Positions 1 to 7,320 are shown, numbered from the stretch's first letter. The stretch is 9,950 nt of DNA from SZUA-287 sp036397975 (GCA_036397975.1 DASWHW010000025.1:1-9950); one strand, 5' to 3'. Program-made: numbers and translations. Notes: generated by a model from the letters alone, not told the origin.

Positions 1-144
1 AAGCCAGCGGTCGTCGACACAATTCTCGAAGGAGTAGCCCGCGAGACTCACTTGGGAAGAAAAACCGCAACGTGCCACATTGATGTTCTCGCCGGAGAGG
101 AGACGATTGCAACATTCACAGGGACCGTGTACAGAAAAGGATGA
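1..144 (+). CDS. PaaI/hotdog-family acyl-CoA thioesterase, C-terminal fragment
   Basis: The window opens inside a reading frame that ends at TGA 142-144, leaving the last 47 residues. The visible part has the shape of the end of a PaaI-like hotdog thioesterase: a strand with the E-x-x-x-x-G-R-x-T pattern (ETHLGRKTATCHIDV), then GEETIATFTGTVYRKG, where the final G-T-x-Y-R is typical of the last beta strand. Members of this family hydrolyse acyl- or aryl-CoA thioesters in the cytoplasm. The catalytic Asp/Glu and the substrate-specific loops lie upstream of the window, so the substrate cannot be given. The next gene is on the opposite strand and converges with it. No strong terminator follows; only a weak AT hairpin is seen at 152-164. 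Confidence 0.7.
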   Translation, partial: KPAVVDTILEGVARETHLGRKTATCHIDVLAGEETIATFTGTVYRKG

Positions 145-284
145 GTATGAGGAAAACGCTTTTCATTGGACCTTCATGAACATCCGAGAGTGGTGCCAGA
201 CATCAACACCAACTGCATGGAAGAAAGTGTGAAGTTCTAGAGGGACTTTCTTGGAATGCAGTTGGCAATGGCGTAGGAATCGAA

Positions 285-307
285 AGGGCGGCCCTGTATG
301 CCGCCCT
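285..307 (-). terminator. Hairpin terminator candidate after the HD-PycTM transcription unit
   Basis: On the minus strand this is a perfect 8-bp stem, AGGGCGGC / GCCGCCCT, with a 7-nt loop, followed by a short U-poor tail (TTCGATT). It lies 14 nt after the TAA at 322-324 and about 200 nt after the TGA at 508-510. It fits the end of the minus-strand transcript. The weak U-tract keeps the call tentative. The plus-strand reading has no U-tract at all. Confidence 0.45.
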
Positions 308-321
308 CCATTGGGGAACAA

Positions 322-507
322 TTAATCGGGAGTACCGTCTCGATCGTTGTCTCGGAAAGCATTCCGGAATGATGCTTTGATGAGGCCATCAATCACATCA
401 GCATTTTGAGGATCCGTCGGATCGATTTTCACGCGATTGTTTGTATGAGGAATCGGAGCGACAATGTTATCGCTTGATGTGACAAAGACGCCACAAGGAA
501 GAGACTT
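322..507 (-). other. In-frame open extension beyond the HD-PycTM stop codon
   Basis: After the TGA of the HD-PycTM gene the same frame stays open for 61 sense codons and then reaches TAA at 322-324. The conceptual peptide runs KSLPCGVFVTSSDNIV... and ends in an acidic tail, RDNDRDGTPD, which resembles calcium-binding Asp repeats. No ATG lies in it. A GTG at 430-432 has no ribosome site. The codons look ordinary rather than random. It could be a readthrough extension, a decayed former C-terminus, or chance. The rest of 145-507 holds the terminator candidate and nothing else I can recognise. Confidence 0.3.
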
Positions 508-1722
508 TCATCCCGCAGGGGGTTCAAACATAATCGCAACGACGAATGCCAGAACGGAGATGAGAATACCGTAAAGAAAGACGTTGTAGCAAATGCGAAG
601 GTACTTGTATTTCGTCCCGAGGACTTTGCCAAGATAATACAGGTCCTTAATCATCGCCCCGTACAAGTAGTCCTTGTCCCGCATCATTTCGTTCATCCCC
701 CACTCAAAATCCTCGAGAGTTGCTTTGTGAAAATTGCCGAAGAAAAGAAGATTCACCCTCTTTGCCCGGATGTCCTCACGCGTGAATGTCCCGGTATTGA
801 CCTTCGGTCTGGTGACAAGGATGGCATAGATGATTGTCACGACGCAGACGCCAAGCAGCATCACGGTCGGAATCAAGAACATCGGAAACTCTCCCAGTCT
901 GCGCACGAGGAGTGAGACCACAAGACTGATGATAATGGAACTGGTGCTGAGCAGCAGGTTCGCCTTTTGATCCGCCATCGCGCTCAGTTCCAGATGGTTC
1001 TTCGGAACTGTACGGAACATCGTTTCAATGCCCCGTTCCGGTCGAAGCTCTTTTTCCTTTTTCTTTTCTTCCCTCGTCTGCTCCTTCGCCTTTTTCTCCG
1101 AAATCATCTTTCGATCATCAAGTTCTTCCCGCAGTTGGTCGTGCAGGGCAGCAAGATGCTTCACTCTTCTTTTTTGAAATCGACCTTTCGCATATTCGGT
1201 ATGGAATTGGTGCTTGGCAAGAAACTCGATATTGATATTCAGCCATTCTGCATTCGTATACAACTTGTTCATTCGCTTCTCGAATTCAAGCCGCATCAGA
1301 TCACTCTTGAGAAAGAATCCCTTCCTCCCGATATGCGCAATATCAGCGTCACAGACGACTTCCTCAATATGATTCTGCGGCTGCTGAGGAATTTTCGTGG
1401 CGCGAATGCCACCGAGCACTTTTTCAATGCGGTCTTCCGGATACTCCTCCTTCTGAAGAAACCCTCTCGCCACCTCCACGCTTCGCTCTTCGTGCCCTTC
1501 CACGACGTCGATATACCCAACATCGTGGAACCATGCGGCAAGCAAAGCGATCTCCGCTTCTGTCTTGCTGAGTTCTTCTGCATCCGCAATCTCTTCGCAC
1601 GCTTTGACAACTTCTTCGGTATGTGCAAAATTATGATAGAGTGCCCATGAAGGAGCGCGTGTGTTAAACAAATCGCTCACGAAAATAGATGCTTTGGGGA
1701 CGACTGAATTATTTGAAGACAT
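508..1722 (-). CDS. HD-domain phosphohydrolase fused to a PycTM (Pycsar effector-like) membrane domain
   Basis: This encodes 404 residues from ATG 1720-1722; an in-frame TTG two codons upstream is the alternative start, and neither has a clear ribosome site. Residues about 20-190 form an HD metal-dependent phosphohydrolase domain. Its likely metal ligands are His34 in YHNFAHT, His66-Asp67 in AAWFHDVGY, His77, and Asp127 in CDADIAH. Residues about 192-232 are a highly charged, Lys/Glu-rich linker, probably a coiled coil. Residues about 240-400 match the PycTM/DUF5706 family: the ADQKAN motif at 250-255 opens TM1 (about 257-274), TM2 is about 280-303, a soluble segment with FGNFHKAT follows, and TM3 is about 377-398. 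PycTM proteins are membrane effectors of the Pycsar cyclic-pyrimidine anti-phage system. Fused HD-PycTM proteins are annotated in Bacteroidota, but I know of no experimental function. The HD domain may degrade a nucleotide signal; this is inference. No cyclase lies nearby. Confidence 0.85.
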   Translation of the reverse strand: MSSNNSVVPKASIFVSDLFNTRAPSWALYHNFAHTEEVVKACEEIADAEELSKTEAEIALLAAWFHDVGYIDVVEGHEERSVEVARGFLQKEEYPEDRIEKVLGGIRATKIPQQPQNHIEEVVCDADIAHIGRKGFFLKSDLMRLEFEKRMNKLYTNAEWLNINIEFLAKHQFHTEYAKGRFQKRRVKHLAALHDQLREELDDRKMISEKKAKEQTREEKKKEKELRPERGIETMFRTVPKNHLELSAMADQKANLLLSTSSIIISLVVSLLVRRLGEFPMFLIPTVMLLGVCVVTIIYAILVTRPKVNTGTFTREDIRAKRVNLLFFGNFHKATLEDFEWGMNEMMRDKDYLYGAMIKDLYYLGKVLGTKYKYLRICYNVFLYGILISVLAFVVAIMFEPPAG

Positions 1723-1756
1723 GTTCAATTGGTAAAGTGAATTGTGGAGAATGCAC

Positions 1757-1764
1757 CAAACATA
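1757..1764 (-). promoter_or_regulatory. Candidate -7 promoter element of the HD-PycTM gene (Bacteroidota type)
   Basis: The minus strand reads TATGTTTG here, an exact match to the Bacteroidota -7 consensus TAnnTTTG. It would start transcription near 1750 and give a leader of about 28 nt before ATG 1722. No good TTTG -33 element is seen 19-21 nt upstream. A small inverted repeat, CAATT / AATTG (1726-1730, 1740-1744), lies in the leader. Confidence 0.35.
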
Positions 1765-1914
1765 GTGAATTTACATGAATCTGTCCACCATTCATATCAC
1801 AACAAATGGTCTGAGCAATAAAGGGACGGACTTGTGTCACACCGTGGCAATCACAGCATCTTGTGCAACCAATATGCGCTTTGACCTGTCGAACGTGCAT
1901 CCTACCGCAGCTTC

Positions 1915-1947
1915 TTTGGCAACTCCGCATTCGAATACCTATATTTC
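1915..1947 (+). promoter_or_regulatory. Candidate promoter of the LytS-type kinase gene (Bacteroidota type)
   Basis: TTTG at 1915-1918, a 21-nt spacer, then TATATTTC at 1940-1947, which matches TAnnTTTG in all but the last base. The predicted start of transcription is near 1953-1955, about 22 nt before ATG 1976. This supports starting the kinase at 1976, because the earlier in-frame ATGs (1775, 1874) would lie upstream of the promoter. The call rests on consensus matching only. Confidence 0.4.
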
Positions 1948-1957
1948 CCCCGAATGC
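1927..1957. repeat. Inverted repeat bracketing the kinase promoter -7 element (possible operator)
   Basis: GCATTCG at 1927-1933 and CGAATGC at 1951-1957 are perfect 7-bp inverted arms with a 17-bp spacer. The spacer contains the candidate -7 element (1940-1947), so a protein bound to both arms would cover the promoter. It could instead be an unrelated palindrome. Confidence 0.35.
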
Positions 1958-1975
1958 ACGAAAAGAAAGATTACG

Positions 1976-3052
1976 ATGTGTAGCGGACTGAACATCAAAT
2001 GGCGATACGTTCTTGGCGGATGGGGAGTCTATGCCCTGTACATGAGTGTTACTTCGTACGTGGTCAATGCGCGATTGGGGCGCCCGATCACATGGTCTTC
2101 TGCAGTGGCTGGCGATTTCTCCTACAGCGCTGTGTGGGTCCTCCTGACGCCCGTTGTTCTATTGTTAGTCCATCGGTATAAGTTCGAGAAAGGCCATCAA
2201 TACAGGGTGTTTCTTCTCCACCTGGGCGCGAGCGTCCTCATTGCCCTGCTTCACAAGAGCGTTCACGGCATTCTCTTTTCATTGTACCGGCTGGTGGCGG
2301 AGGGAAACCCGTTTTCGTGGGAACTGCAGTATCGAGCAACGCTTGCCTACTTCGACTACGGGATCCAGGTCTATTGGATTCTTCTTCTCCTCAATTATCT
2401 CCTTGAGTATTACGATCGCTTTCGTGAAAGGGAACTCAGGGCTTCCCAGTTGGAGGCGCAGCTTGTCCAATCTCAATTGAACGCGCTAAAGATGCAACTG
2501 CAACCGCATTTTTTGTTTAACACGCTGAATGCTATTTCCGTGCTCATTAAGAAGAATCCTGACGTTGCGAGGACCATGGTTGGTAAATTGAGCGACCTGT
2601 TGCGATTCACCCTCGAAAACGTCACGAGCCAGGAAACCTCTCTTCGCATCGAGATGGACTATCTCGAGCGGTACCTCAGCATTGAAAAGACTCGCTTTGA
2701 AGATCGACTCACGGTGAAGACATCCATTCCTGCCGAACTTCTTGATGCGCAGGTACCGACGATGATCCTGCAACCACTGGTTGAGAATGCTATTAAGCAT
2801 GGTGTTGCACATCAGAGGGGACATGCCTCCATCGAAGTGCATGCGAATCGCAATAACGGAACCCTTAGCTTGCAAGTCATCGACAATGGCAAAGGTCTTC
2901 CGACAGCAGAACTCCTCCGGGAAGGAGTTGGATTGACCAATACCCGTGCACGATTGAACCGGTTGTATGGGTCAGCTTCATCGCTTGAACTTTCCGAATC
3001 ATCCACCGGTGGAGTTGTTGCAAAGGTAACGATCCCATGGCACGAGCAATGA
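1976..3052 (+). CDS. LytS/YehU-type sensor histidine kinase
   Basis: This is a 358-residue inner-membrane sensor kinase. Four likely transmembrane helices (about 11-30, 49-67, 77-103, 126-147) form the input module, followed by a helical linker (about 148-172). The His_kinase (PF06580) core starts at LQPHFLFNTLN, where His178 is the predicted phosphorylation site. The ATP-binding domain shows the N box around Asn271 (VENAIKHG), the G1 box at Asp303 (DNGKGLP) and the G2 box GVGLTNTRARL. No PAS, GAF or other separate sensor domain is present, so the signal is unknown and is probably read in or near the membrane. The start at 1976 follows a purine-rich tract (GAAAGA). The frame is also open back to ATG 1775, but those 67 codons look non-coding and contain the promoter candidate. 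Its 3' end overlaps the regulator gene, so the two are one operon. Confidence 0.9.
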   Translation: MCSGLNIKWRYVLGGWGVYALYMSVTSYVVNARLGRPITWSSAVAGDFSYSAVWVLLTPVVLLLVHRYKFEKGHQYRVFLLHLGASVLIALLHKSVHGILFSLYRLVAEGNPFSWELQYRATLAYFDYGIQVYWILLLLNYLLEYYDRFRERELRASQLEAQLVQSQLNALKMQLQPHFLFNTLNAISVLIKKNPDVARTMVGKLSDLLRFTLENVTSQETSLRIEMDYLERYLSIEKTRFEDRLTVKTSIPAELLDAQVPTMILQPLVENAIKHGVAHQRGHASIEVHANRNNGTLSLQVIDNGKGLPTAELLREGVGLTNTRARLNRLYGSASSLELSESSTGGVVAKVTIPWHEQ

Positions 3053-3840
3053 AAAGGAAGAACGCGAAGGGACATCGCGAACTAAGCGTCCTTATCGTGG
3101 ACGATGAACTGCTTGCGCGCGAAGGCCTTCGCGAACTGTTGGTGGCGGAGCCTAACATTCATATTATCGGTGAATGTATTGACGGCGTTGAGGCAATGGA
3201 GGCTCTCCGCGCAAAGAAACCGGACATCGTGTTTCTCGATATCCAGATGCCTGAGGTAAGTGGTTTCGATGTGGTCCGGGAGGTGGGGCCGGAACTGATG
3301 CCGCTGGTCATCTTTGTTACCGCCTACGATGAGTTTGCGATCCGCGCATTCGACGTTAGCGCGCTTGACTATCTCCTGAAGCCGATCGACCCACAGCGGT
3401 TTACGATCGCGCTCGATCGTGCTCGTTCAGTTTGTGAAGCGAAGACTACACTCGCGGTCAGCAAAAACCTTGTTCGTCTTCTCGAGGACATGAAAATAGG
3501 GTCAGGATACCTGGAACGACTCCCCGTGAAGTCGTCGGGAAAAATAACTTTGCTCAACACACGCGAGATAGACTGGATCGACGCGGAGGGGGACTATGTA
3601 TGCGTGAACATGCTGGGGAAAAAACATTTGATACGCGGAAGAATCAGCGAGATGGAGCAACGGCTTGACCCCAAACAGTTCGCCCGCATCCATCGCTCTA
3701 TCATCGTCAATATCGATCGCATTAAGGAACTGGAGCCGCTCTTCTATGGTGAGTACTCCGTCAAACTCCACAACGGAACGAAGCTTACCCTGAGCCGCAC
3801 ATATCGAGAAAAGCTGTTTGCCCTCCTGAACCCAGCCTAA
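3037..3840 (+). CDS. LytTR-family response regulator
   Basis: This 267-residue transcription factor is the partner of the upstream kinase. The receiver domain (about 16-130) has the acidic pair Asp22-Asp23 in VDDE, the phosphoacceptor Asp68 in VFLDIQMP, the switch Thr95 in FVTAYDE and the conserved Lys115 in LLKPID. The C-terminal LytTR DNA-binding domain (about 162-262) shows the family pattern IDWIDAEGDYV, then FARIHRSIIVN. LytTR regulators usually bind direct repeats about 21-22 bp apart as dimers. The gene overlaps the kinase by 16 bp from ATG 3037, which has AAGG about 10 nt upstream. An alternative ATG at 3049 would form an ATGA overlap but lacks a ribosome site. No terminator is evident after its TAA. 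Confidence 0.92.
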   Translation: MARAMKRKNAKGHRELSVLIVDDELLAREGLRELLVAEPNIHIIGECIDGVEAMEALRAKKPDIVFLDIQMPEVSGFDVVREVGPELMPLVIFVTAYDEFAIRAFDVSALDYLLKPIDPQRFTIALDRARSVCEAKTTLAVSKNLVRLLEDMKIGSGYLERLPVKSSGKITLLNTREIDWIDAEGDYVCVNMLGKKHLIRGRISEMEQRLDPKQFARIHRSIIVNIDRIKELEPLFYGEYSVKLHNGTKLTLSRTYREKLFALLNPA

Positions 3841-3870
3841 CGTAATTTCCGCCGCATCCTGCTGCATTTC

Positions 3871-3908
3871 GTCTCTTCATTTTCGCCTTTTGTCTCAACG
3901 AGCTTTCG
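3871..3908 (+). repeat. Imperfect direct repeat between the LytTR gene and the secreted-protein gene
   Basis: GTCTC occurs at 3871-3875 and again at 3892-3896, exactly 21 bp apart. Each copy is followed 5-7 nt later by TTTCG (3881-3885 and 3904-3908). Two helical turns is the spacing used by LytTR-family binding sites. It lies 62-99 nt upstream of the start at 3970. A poor -7 candidate, TATGTTGT, is at 3927-3934. The repeat is short and pyrimidine-rich and could be chance. Confidence 0.25.
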
Positions 3909-3969
3909 TTCTTCCCACGTCTACAGTATGTTGTGTGCAAGCAATTATCTTCCATCCAGCGAGATCACT

Positions 3970-5808
3970 ATGAAGCAAAAATTACGGCTCTTCATTGAAG
4001 TATCGCTCTTTGTCACTCTCATTGTGCCCTTGTCGGTGCAGTCCCAGATATTTACCAAGATTACGCAGGGCCCAATCGTTGCCGATGGTGGTGCATCCCG
4101 GAGCGTCAATTGGGTCGACTACGACAGCGATGGGTATCTGGACCTATTCGTGAGCAACGGGTTAGAGGGGGGACAAAACAACTTCCTTTACCGGAACAAC
4201 CACGACGGGACTTTCGCAAAAATAATGTCTGACCCTTTGGTCACCGGTCACTCTCCATCTGATGGAGCGAGTTGGAGTGATTTTGATAACGACGGCGATC
4301 TCGACGCTTTCGTGGTGGCATGGTATGATTCGAATAATGCATTGTATATAAACGATGGGAATGGCAGCTTCACACAGGTTTTCACCGGCCAGCCCGTGAA
4401 CGATCATGGATATTCAGAAAACTCCAGTTGGGGCGATTACGATAACGATGGGAATCTCGACCTATACGTGACAAACAGCGGCTCCCCTTCCCTCGGCGCG
4501 AAAGCAAACTTCCTTTATCGAAACAATGGCGATGGGACTTTCACGAAAATCACGACGGGCGAGGCGGCCACCGACCTCATGTATTCTCGTGGAATTTCCT
4601 GGGTGGATTATGACAACGATAACGACCTGGATTTGTTCATTACCAATGAGCGGAGTCAAAACAACACTTTGTACAAAAATCTGTTGACGGAAACAGGGCA
4701 ACCCAATCTTTCACGATCCATCATCGATCCAATTACCAATAGCGGGGGAAGCTCGTTTGGCGCAAGCTGGGGGGATGTGGATAACGACGGTGACCTCGAT
4801 GTTTTCGTCACAAATGGATGGCCAACTGCACAGCTTAATTTCTTCTATCTCAACAACGGTGACGGTTCATTTGCACGCGTCCTCGATGACACCATCGCAA
4901 AGGACATCGGCAATCATTTTGGAAGCGCGTGGGGGGATTTTGATAATGACGGCGATCTTGATTTATATGTGACCACTTCGTACGGGCCGGCGGCATCAAA
5001 GAACCTCCTCTACCAGAATCAATTGATGGAAACAGGAGTGCTATCGTTCCAGCGAGTCGCTGCGGCAAGCCCCGTCAATGATCTCGGCTATTCTTACGCT
5101 TGTGCATGGGGAGACTACGATCGGGATGGCGACCTTGACCTTGTAGTTGCGAAGACGTTCAATGAAAATGAAAACAACGCCCTCTATCGAAACGACAACA
5201 ATAATGGGAATCATTGGTTAGAGGTTCGCTGCGTCGGCAGCACTTCGAATCGCAGTGGGATTGGAGCAAGAATAAAAGCCATTACTGCCATTGGCGGACA
5301 ATTCGTCCGGCAGTTTCGTGCGGTGGAGGGGCAGAGCGGGAACTGCTCGCAAAACCTCTACCAGCACTTTGGTCTCGGAAACGCAATGGTCATCGATTCA
5401 TTGAGAATCGAGTGGCCAAGCGGCACAACGGATATTTATACGAAGGTTGCGGTTGACCGCATTGTCACCGCCCTTGAAGGGGCTGGGCTCACAGGCGTTG
5501 AAAATAATCGCGGGAGCGTTCCCCGCGAATTTGAGTTGTTCCAAAATTATCCAAACCCATTCAATCCAACTACAAAGATCCGCTTTTCTCTTTCAACTCC
5601 CGGTTTCACCTCGTTGAGAGTGTATGATATTCTCGGACAGATGGTGAGCACCGTGGTCAGCGATTGGTTCCCTGCCGGTGACTATTCAATCGACTATTCA
5701 CCGAACACTCTCGCTTCGGGAACGTACTATTATCAACTCTCATTTCGGAATTCGCTCAACCAAAATTCTTCAATTCAAGAAAGCAGAAAAATGCTTCTGC
5801 TGAGATGA
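3970..5808 (+). CDS. Secreted FG-GAP/VCBS seven-bladed propeller with ASPIC/UnbV domain and T9SS sorting signal
   Basis: This encodes 612 residues. The start at 3970 is chosen because a signal peptide begins there (MKQKLRLFIEV, a hydrophobic core, then VQSQ); an in-frame ATG at 3928 would add 14 residues ahead of it. Seven calcium-type repeats W-x-D-x-D-x-D-G-x-L-D begin at Asp 50, 104, 156, 213, 269, 323 and 382, spaced 52-59 residues, as in a seven-bladed integrin-like propeller. Repeat 4 reads DYDNDNDLD and lacks the usual Gly. Residues about 407-503 are an ASPIC/UnbV domain, with the signature RIEWPSGTTD near its end. Residues about 522-612 are a type A T9SS C-terminal sorting domain (QNYPNPFNPTT) ending in KMLLLR. 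The protein is expected to cross the inner membrane by Sec, leave by T9SS and stay at or beyond the cell surface. Its ligand is unknown; binding or adhesion is inference. Confidence 0.9.
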   Translation: MKQKLRLFIEVSLFVTLIVPLSVQSQIFTKITQGPIVADGGASRSVNWVDYDSDGYLDLFVSNGLEGGQNNFLYRNNHDGTFAKIMSDPLVTGHSPSDGASWSDFDNDGDLDAFVVAWYDSNNALYINDGNGSFTQVFTGQPVNDHGYSENSSWGDYDNDGNLDLYVTNSGSPSLGAKANFLYRNNGDGTFTKITTGEAATDLMYSRGISWVDYDNDNDLDLFITNERSQNNTLYKNLLTETGQPNLSRSIIDPITNSGGSSFGASWGDVDNDGDLDVFVTNGWPTAQLNFFYLNNGDGSFARVLDDTIAKDIGNHFGSAWGDFDNDGDLDLYVTTSYGPAASKNLLYQNQLMETGVLSFQRVAAASPVNDLGYSYACAWGDYDRDGDLDLVVAKTFNENENNALYRNDNNNGNHWLEVRCVGSTSNRSGIGARIKAITAIGGQFVRQFRAVEGQSGNCSQNLYQHFGLGNAMVIDSLRIEWPSGTTDIYTKVAVDRIVTALEGAGLTGVENNRGSVPREFELFQNYPNPFNPTTKIRFSLSTPGFTSLRVYDILGQMVSTVVSDWFPAGDYSIDYSPNTLASGTYYYQLSFRNSLNQNSSIQESRKMLLLR

Positions 5809-5835
5809 ACCGCTCATTTGCTCGTTCCATTGTAT

Positions 5836-5840
5836 GGAGG
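5836..5840 (+). promoter_or_regulatory. Ribosome binding site GGAGG that fixes the beta-helix protein start
   Basis: GGAGG ends 7 nt before ATG 5848, and that ATG begins a clear signal peptide. This selects 5848 over the in-frame ATG at 5818, which would put ten residues in front of the signal peptide. Confidence 0.75.
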
Positions 5841-5847
5841 CTTCACC

Positions 5848-7320
5848 ATGAAGGCTTTTTACTTCGTTCCCGCCATCGCGCTAATTTGCTTTGCGCAAGC
5901 ATCCGCAAACGTACTGAATGTTCCAAGTGCAAATCCCACTATTCAATCTGCAATCCTTGCCGCGCAACAAGGTGATACCGTTCTGGTCGCACCAGGGGTC
6001 TATGCAGAGAACATCAATTTTCGGGGACGGAATATTGTTGTCGCAAGCAATTTTCTTCTCTCCGGCGACCGCTCCGATATTTATTCAACAATAATCAACG
6101 GTGGATCTCCAGTGAGTGCAGACACTGCGAGTTGTGTTGTCATCAACTCCGGGGAAGACTCGACGGCGATGCTGGTCGGGTTCACGCTTACGGCTGGTGC
6201 GGGCACAAAATGGCTTGACGAGCATGGGGCGGGAACCTACGTGGAAGGAGGAGGAGTTCTGATTCAATACTCTTCGCCGACGATCCGGAATAACTACATC
6301 ACGGGAAACAGCGCTATCCGAAGACCTTCGGGCACAACAAGCGCCGGCGGCGGTGCTATTCGGATCGGAGATGGGCGACCGTACATCCTCAACAATGTCA
6401 TTGTCAATAACAGTGGTATGTACGGGGGAGGGATCGTGTTGAACTACACCGGCGCTACAATCCGGAATAACATCATCGCTGGCAACCGAGTCTACCCGGC
6501 GGTCTCCGGCGCTCCAACATTTGGCGGCGGCGGTCTCTGGATTTCTGAAAACTTCGGAACCTCACAGAAGATCATCGAAAATAATACCATCGTGGGGAAC
6601 ACAGTCTCCGGGAATGGCAGCTCATACGCAGGGCGGGGAGGTGGGGCGCTCGTTGCATCGACTCATGCCATCTTTCGCAACAATATTATTTGGAACAATA
6701 CGCAGACAACCGGAACGCAGCTTGGACTCATCCTCGGCGGCACAGCACAAGCGACATTCAATGACATACAAGGGGGCTTTGCCGGAGCTGGCAATATTGA
6801 TGCAGATCCGCGCTTCGTCGACACACTGAGCTATCTTCTTCAGTCAAGTTCACCATGTATTGACGCTGGAGACTCGGCATCGACATACAACGATCCAGAG
6901 GATTCCGGTTCACCCGGAAATGCCTTCTTCCCTGCTCAGGGAACTGTCCGAAATGACATTGGCACCTATGGAGGTCAGGGCAGCAGTCTCCTACCCGAGA
7001 TCGTTACTTCCGTGAGACATGGACGATGGAATGGCAAGCCGGAAGGGTTTCTTCTCTACGACAACTACCCGAATCCCTTTAACCCGCAGACGATTATTCG
7101 ATTCTCCCTAAACGCGAAGGGATTCGTCACGCTAAAAATATTTGATTTGCTCGGCAGGGAGATGAAAACTTTGGTAGAACAGAACCTGGAAGCTGGAGAC
7201 TACAACAGGTTGTTTAATGGGACTCAGCTGGCAAGCGGGTCATATTTTTACAGGCTCAGCATTGCAGGAGAGCAACGCCAGTTGACGTCAGTGACGAAGA
7301 AAATGATTTTTCTCCGGTAG
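5848..7320 (+). CDS. Secreted right-handed parallel beta-helix protein with T9SS sorting signal
   Basis: This encodes 490 residues. A Sec signal peptide (MKAFYFVPAIALICFAQASA) leads into a DUF1565/pectate-lyase-like N-terminal cap (TIQSAILAAQQGDTVLVAPG). Then come at least five coils with a GGG turn followed by an asparagine ladder such as TIRNNYITGN, ILNNVIVNN, TIRNNIIAGN, IIENNTIVGN and FRNNIIWNN. This is the PbH1 pattern of a right-handed beta-helix. A closing segment with SSPCIDAGD and DIGTYGG is common to this class. Residues about 399-490 are a T9SS type A sorting domain (YDNYPNPFNPQT). No catalytic polysaccharide-lyase or glycosidase residues can be assigned, so it may be structural or sugar-binding. 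The gap of 39 bp after the propeller gene, with no terminator, suggests co-transcription. Confidence 0.88.
   Translation: MKAFYFVPAIALICFAQASANVLNVPSANPTIQSAILAAQQGDTVLVAPGVYAENINFRGRNIVVASNFLLSGDRSDIYSTIINGGSPVSADTASCVVINSGEDSTAMLVGFTLTAGAGTKWLDEHGAGTYVEGGGVLIQYSSPTIRNNYITGNSAIRRPSGTTSAGGGAIRIGDGRPYILNNVIVNNSGMYGGGIVLNYTGATIRNNIIAGNRVYPAVSGAPTFGGGGLWISENFGTSQKIIENNTIVGNTVSGNGSSYAGRGGGALVASTHAIFRNNIIWNNTQTTGTQLGLILGGTAQATFNDIQGGFAGAGNIDADPRFVDTLSYLLQSSSPCIDAGDSASTYNDPEDSGSPGNAFFPAQGTVRNDIGTYGGQGSSLLPEIVTSVRHGRWNGKPEGFLLYDNYPNPFNPQTIIRFSLNAKGFVTLKIFDLLGREMKTLVEQNLEAGDYNRLFNGTQLASGSYFYRLSIAGEQRQLTSVTKKMIFLR

Noticed and set aside
152..164. GAAAA-CGC-TTTTC hairpin after the thioesterase gene
   Set aside because: It is a five-bp, mostly AT stem without a following T-run, too weak to call a terminator.
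967..1650. Long plus-strand open frame of 227 codons
   Set aside because: It is antisense to the well-supported HD-PycTM gene, its product is Phe/Leu/Arg-rich as expected of a mirror frame, and it has no recognisable domain.
1775..1975. N-terminal extension of the sensor kinase from ATG 1775
   Set aside because: The 67 residues resemble no signal peptide or domain, have no ribosome site, and contain the promoter candidate. The membrane region begins after Met at 1976.
508..3840. A complete Pycsar anti-phage operon
   Set aside because: No PycC-type nucleotidyl cyclase is encoded in the window. The neighbours are a thioesterase and a two-component system, so only the effector-like domain is supported.
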